Assembly (NCBI GenBank): GCA_007258455.2
Contig: VDFB02270651.1
Coordinates: 492,427,015-492,491,014 of the forward strand
DNA from: Sequoia sempervirens
Lineage: Eukaryota; Streptophyta; Pinopsida; Cupressales; Cupressaceae
DNA length: 64,000 bases
Reading direction: 5' to 3'
The stretch's first letter is position 1. Every line of letters starts with the position of its first letter. The notes under the pieces were generated by a model, which saw only the letters and a program-made list of their open reading frames with translations, did no database searches and was not told the DNA's origin. Positions 61,201-64,000 of this stretch are shown here, one piece after another. The position numbers and the translations under genes were made by a program.

Positions 61201-62372
61201 AATCTATTCTCTTTGATGATAAAAATTAAAACAAAACATTAAGGCATAATGTATTCTTGTTCACTATCCAAGAGAGAATTGATGAATTGAAACTCACATG
61301 ACATAATCAGCACAGAATAGTGAAGTTATTCAGCAATTTCTAACGTAGATGTACTCAGTTAAATTCCTTAAGTGAACTAAACTCACTGTTCACCTGTAGC
61401 CTTCAGAAAGCAACCCTGATTGTTATGAATGAATAGTTGGTCTCGTTGCTTGATGGATTCTCCATTTTAATCCTTCAGTTGTTCTTTATTTCATTTGATG
61501 AATATGATAATGTATCTTTAAAATCAGCCCATTAAATGAATAGGGCAGCATGCCGAGCTCTACCCTTGTGGGAGCCCGTTTTACTCCACATGCTTGGTCC
61601 TTGAATAATGTTCAGCTTGATGACTTTACCTATACTTGCACAAGGAAACAAACACTGTTAGCATAAAAATGGAACACGATGATTATGATGTTGTTATTTC
61701 TCCTTCGGCTCACTTCTTTCATACTGCACTTGATAGGATTTGATTGTTTCAATGCATTGCTAATAGTATGTTGTACTATTGTGGGTGTTCCATATAAGTT
61801 ACATATAATCGGAGCCACTGACACCCTTCTTTTCCTCTTACAGGTCGACGGAGCTCAAGAAGGCAAGGTGCACCATTCGGCATCGAACGTCGATAATCAG
61901 GCAATGATGATTATCTGTCACTTATATGTTTTTCTTTTCTGCACTTCCAGTAGTGCAATGTGCTATTAGAAATGTATTGTAGCAGTCACATTTATATCCA
62001 TGGCTTGTGTGGATCTTTGATTTCAATTCTGCTTTTCAATTGAAAAGAAAATGCATTTGAATGCAATGTTGTAATATCATTCTGATTGTGAAATCAAATG
62101 AAGCCTTGTAAAATATGAGTTCCTTTACAAAATGAATAAAAGCATCTAAAATGCTATTTTTCTTATGTACTCAATTCTGTATTTCTTTTAATTCTGCAAC
62201 ATCTGAATGGCACTCTGAAACTCCATTCTTCTTTAAAAAGTATAACTGTTGCTCAATGCATAATGATAAAAATGTGAAACAGCATTTGAAATTCAATCAG
62301 CAATTCCACCTTATGATGAATAACATTCAGCCGGCTTCACCAATTGTGCCGAGGCAAAAATTTGGTAACACA
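58256..62372. other. Unassigned, low-repeat DNA
   Basis: Unlike the rest of the window, I recognise no LTR terminus, TIR, internal repeat or retroelement domain here. Short frames (59417-59749, 61679-61969, 62151-62540) look incidental. A small GC-richer patch at 61844-61900 follows a polypyrimidine tract and CAG (CTTTTCCTCTTACAG), as at the 3' end of a plant intron, but I cannot find matching exons. It is the most gene-like non-coding stretch in the window by texture only. Confidence 0.35.
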
Positions 62373-63904
62373 ACCATGAGAGCAGAAGAGAGAGTTGATA
62401 TCATGTATCAAAATATTAAGCATGCATTCTTCCAGCCAGAGGAGAAGGAGATGATTACTTTGCTTAATTTTCATTTGCATAACCATATCATGGCGTGGGA
62501 ACCAAGAAGACCAAGGATGTCTATTTTTATGTGGAGGTAATGGATGTGGTCCAAACTTTAGGAGGGGAAAGAAGGTCAATGTATGATCTTGATGAAATTG
62601 AGGAAGAACAACAAGAGAGGGACATGAAAAATAAAATCAATGCAGAGTTTCAAGGATTTGTCAAGCGAGTAATAGAGCTATGGGAGCAGCCTCATCTAAA
62701 ATATTTTGAACTAGAGTTTGATGTACCATTTAGAGAGCTTGGTTTTCATGGAGTTCCCTTCAAAGCCTCTGCTTTTATTGTTCCTACGGTAAACTTTTTG
62801 GTAGAGTTGGTGGAATTTCCTTTATTAGTAATCACTATTAGTGAGATTGAGATTGTTAATCAATTAGGTGCTAATTTCTTGTAGCAATGAAAGAGTTTGA
62901 AAAGGCAGAGAGAGCTACATTGGTGATTCAGGAGAAACTTCAGCTTTCAAAAACAAAGGAAATTAGGTTGGCAGACTTGTGGATCAGGCCAACATTTGGT
63001 GGAAGAGGAAGAAACATTTCTGGAACTTTGGAGGCCCGACATAATGGATTTTGGTATTCAACCATGAGAGTAGAAGAGAGAGCTAATATCATGTATCAAA
63101 ACATCAAGCATGTATTCTTACAGCCAGTGGAGAAGGAGATGATTACTTTGCTTCATTTTCATTTGCATAACCATATCATGGCATGGGAACCAAGAAGACC
63201 AATGATGTCTAGTTTTATGTGGAGGTAATGGATGTGGTCCAAAATTTAGGAGGGGCAAGAAGGTCAATGTATGATCCTGATGAAATTGAGGAAGAACAAT
63301 AAGAGAGGGACATGAAAAATAAAATCAATGTGGAGCTTCAAGGATTTGTCAAGTGAGTAAGAGAGCTATGGGATCAGCCTCATCTAAAATATTTTAAACT
63401 AGAGTTTGATATACCATTTAGAGAGCTTGGTTTTCATGGAGTTCCTTTCAAATCCCTTGTTTTTATTGTTCCTATGGTAAACTGGTTGGTAGATTTGATG
63501 GAATTACCTTTCTTAGTAATCACTATTAGTGAGATTGAGGTTGTTAATCAATTCGGTGCTAATTTCCTCTAGCAATGAAAGAGTCTGAAAAGGCAAAGAG
63601 AGCTACATTGGTGACTCAGGAGAAACTTCAGCTTTCAAAAACAAAGGCAATTAGGCCGGTAGACTTTCAGATCAGGCCAGCATTTGGTGGAAGAGGAAGA
63701 AAGATGACTGGAACTCTAGAGGCCCACCATAATGGATTTTGGTATTCAACCATGAGAGCAGAAGAGAGAGATGATATCATGTATCAAAACATTAAGCATG
63801 TATTCCTCTAGCCAGCGGAAAAGGAGATGATTACTTTTCTTAATTTTCATTTGCATAACCATATCATGGCGTGGGAACCAAGAAGACCAAGGATGTCCAG
63901 TTTT
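62373..63904 (+). pseudogene. SPT16: SPT16 (FACT subunit) fragment in 688-bp tandem array
   Basis: SPT16 is the large subunit of FACT, the nuclear histone chaperone that moves H2A-H2B during transcription and replication. Translated plus-strand frames read, in SPT16 order, KAERATLVIQEKLQL, LADLWIRPTFGGRGRN, ERVDIMYQNIKHAFFQP, EMITLL.FHLHNHIM, then after a frameshift FYVEVMDVVQTLGG, DEIEEEQQERD, REL.FHGVPFKASAFIVP and EIEIVN. This is an interior segment, by my estimate roughly residues 630-880 of a ~1060-residue plant SPT16: the end of the middle domain and the Rtt106-like PH module. The segment is repeated head to tail: ACCATGAGAG recurs at 62373, 63061 and 63749, exactly 688 bp apart. All units carry the same frameshift after HNHIM; unit 2 has TAA near 63301 and unit 3 TAG at about 63809. 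N- and C-terminal SPT16 parts are absent. No introns are visible within the segment. Confidence 0.93.
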
Positions 63905-64000
63905 GTAAACAATGATTTTGGTTTGACCCCTCACAATGCTTTGCTCCTCCTAGGATTTTTCACCTAAAAGGAGAAAGGGGATTGGATGGGGGACCAAAAT
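63905..64000 (-). mobile_element. Retroelement leader fragment, inverted copy of 49793-49893
   Basis: The reverse complement of this end of the window (TTTCTCCTTTTAGGTGAAAA, then ATCCTAGGAGGAGCAAAGCA, then AACCAAAATCAT) matches 49815-49890, just downstream of the tandem LTR unit. It cuts off SPT16 unit 3 at about 63904. Probably the start of a family D/E element lying mainly outside the window. Confidence 0.7.

Noticed and set aside
58256..62372. Continuation of the SIRE-like copia body to the right of the gap
   Set aside because: No copia domain, no CTCCCCC-rich tract and no second LTR could be found here, so the element body is not visible on this side.
62373..63904. Functional SPT16-like gene with repeated domains
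   Set aside because: Every unit carries the frameshift after HNHIM, each junction shifts frame, and unit-specific stops occur; the N- and C-terminal parts are missing.

Overview
This window looks like repeat-dominated intergenic DNA from a seed plant with a very large genome, most likely a gymnosperm. It is A+T-rich throughout. Almost every recognisable reading frame belongs to a decayed LTR retrotransposon, and these are nested inside one another. The non-autonomous DNA transposons are plant-type. The only host-gene similarity is a broken fragment of the histone chaperone gene SPT16. I found no intact host gene, rRNA, tRNA, CRISPR array or prokaryotic gene. The gymnosperm assignment is inference from style, not from a marker.

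Layout. 1-5565: the 5' half of a minus-strand Ty3/gypsy element (element 1) that leaves the window on the left. It sits inside a plus-strand Ty1/copia element (5571-about 8400: reverse transcriptase, RNase H, 3' LTR). 8401-13960: two copies of a third LTR family (C), plus a minus-strand block with an LTR (8932-10130) and a plant mobile domain (PMD) frame. 13960-19185: a minus-strand gypsy derivative with gag and protease but no polymerase, interrupted by a TIR element. 19186-23260: another minus-strand retroelement end with an unrecognised ORF family. 23260-29235: LTR-like and A+T-rich repeat DNA, including a degenerate 70-bp repeat.

29241-45928 is the best-defined object: a complete 16.7-kb minus-strand Tat-like gypsy element (element 2). 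It has two LTRs of about 1463 bp and an exact 5-bp target duplication (ATAAC). Its order is gag, protease, RNase H-like domain, RT-RNase H, integrase, a sense ORF of about 1000 codons, and an opposite-strand ORF. Three TIR elements have inserted into it (two in gag, one in integrase). Element 1 supplies the uninterrupted sites for the gag insertions.

46330-49900 is a 1.27-kb LTR-like unit duplicated in tandem, with another TIR element in one copy. 51449-54560 holds two foldback elements and a second copy of the unrecognised ORF family. 54738-58155 holds a plus-strand copia LTR and gag interrupted by a minus-strand SIRE-like LTR that contains a perfect 225-bp tandem duplication. A 100-N assembly gap follows. 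58256-62372 is unassigned. 62373-63904 is a head-to-tail array (period 688 bp, about 2.2 copies) of an SPT16 segment with a shared frameshift.

The two observations I rate highest are a recurrent hairpin module with co-varying arms, placed similarly around the TATA box in two LTR copies 33 kb apart, and the SPT16 tandem pseudogene array. The genes do not form a working pathway; the window records successive insertion and decay. By eye, most differences between copies are C-to-T or G-to-A transitions, as expected for methylated, silenced repeats.
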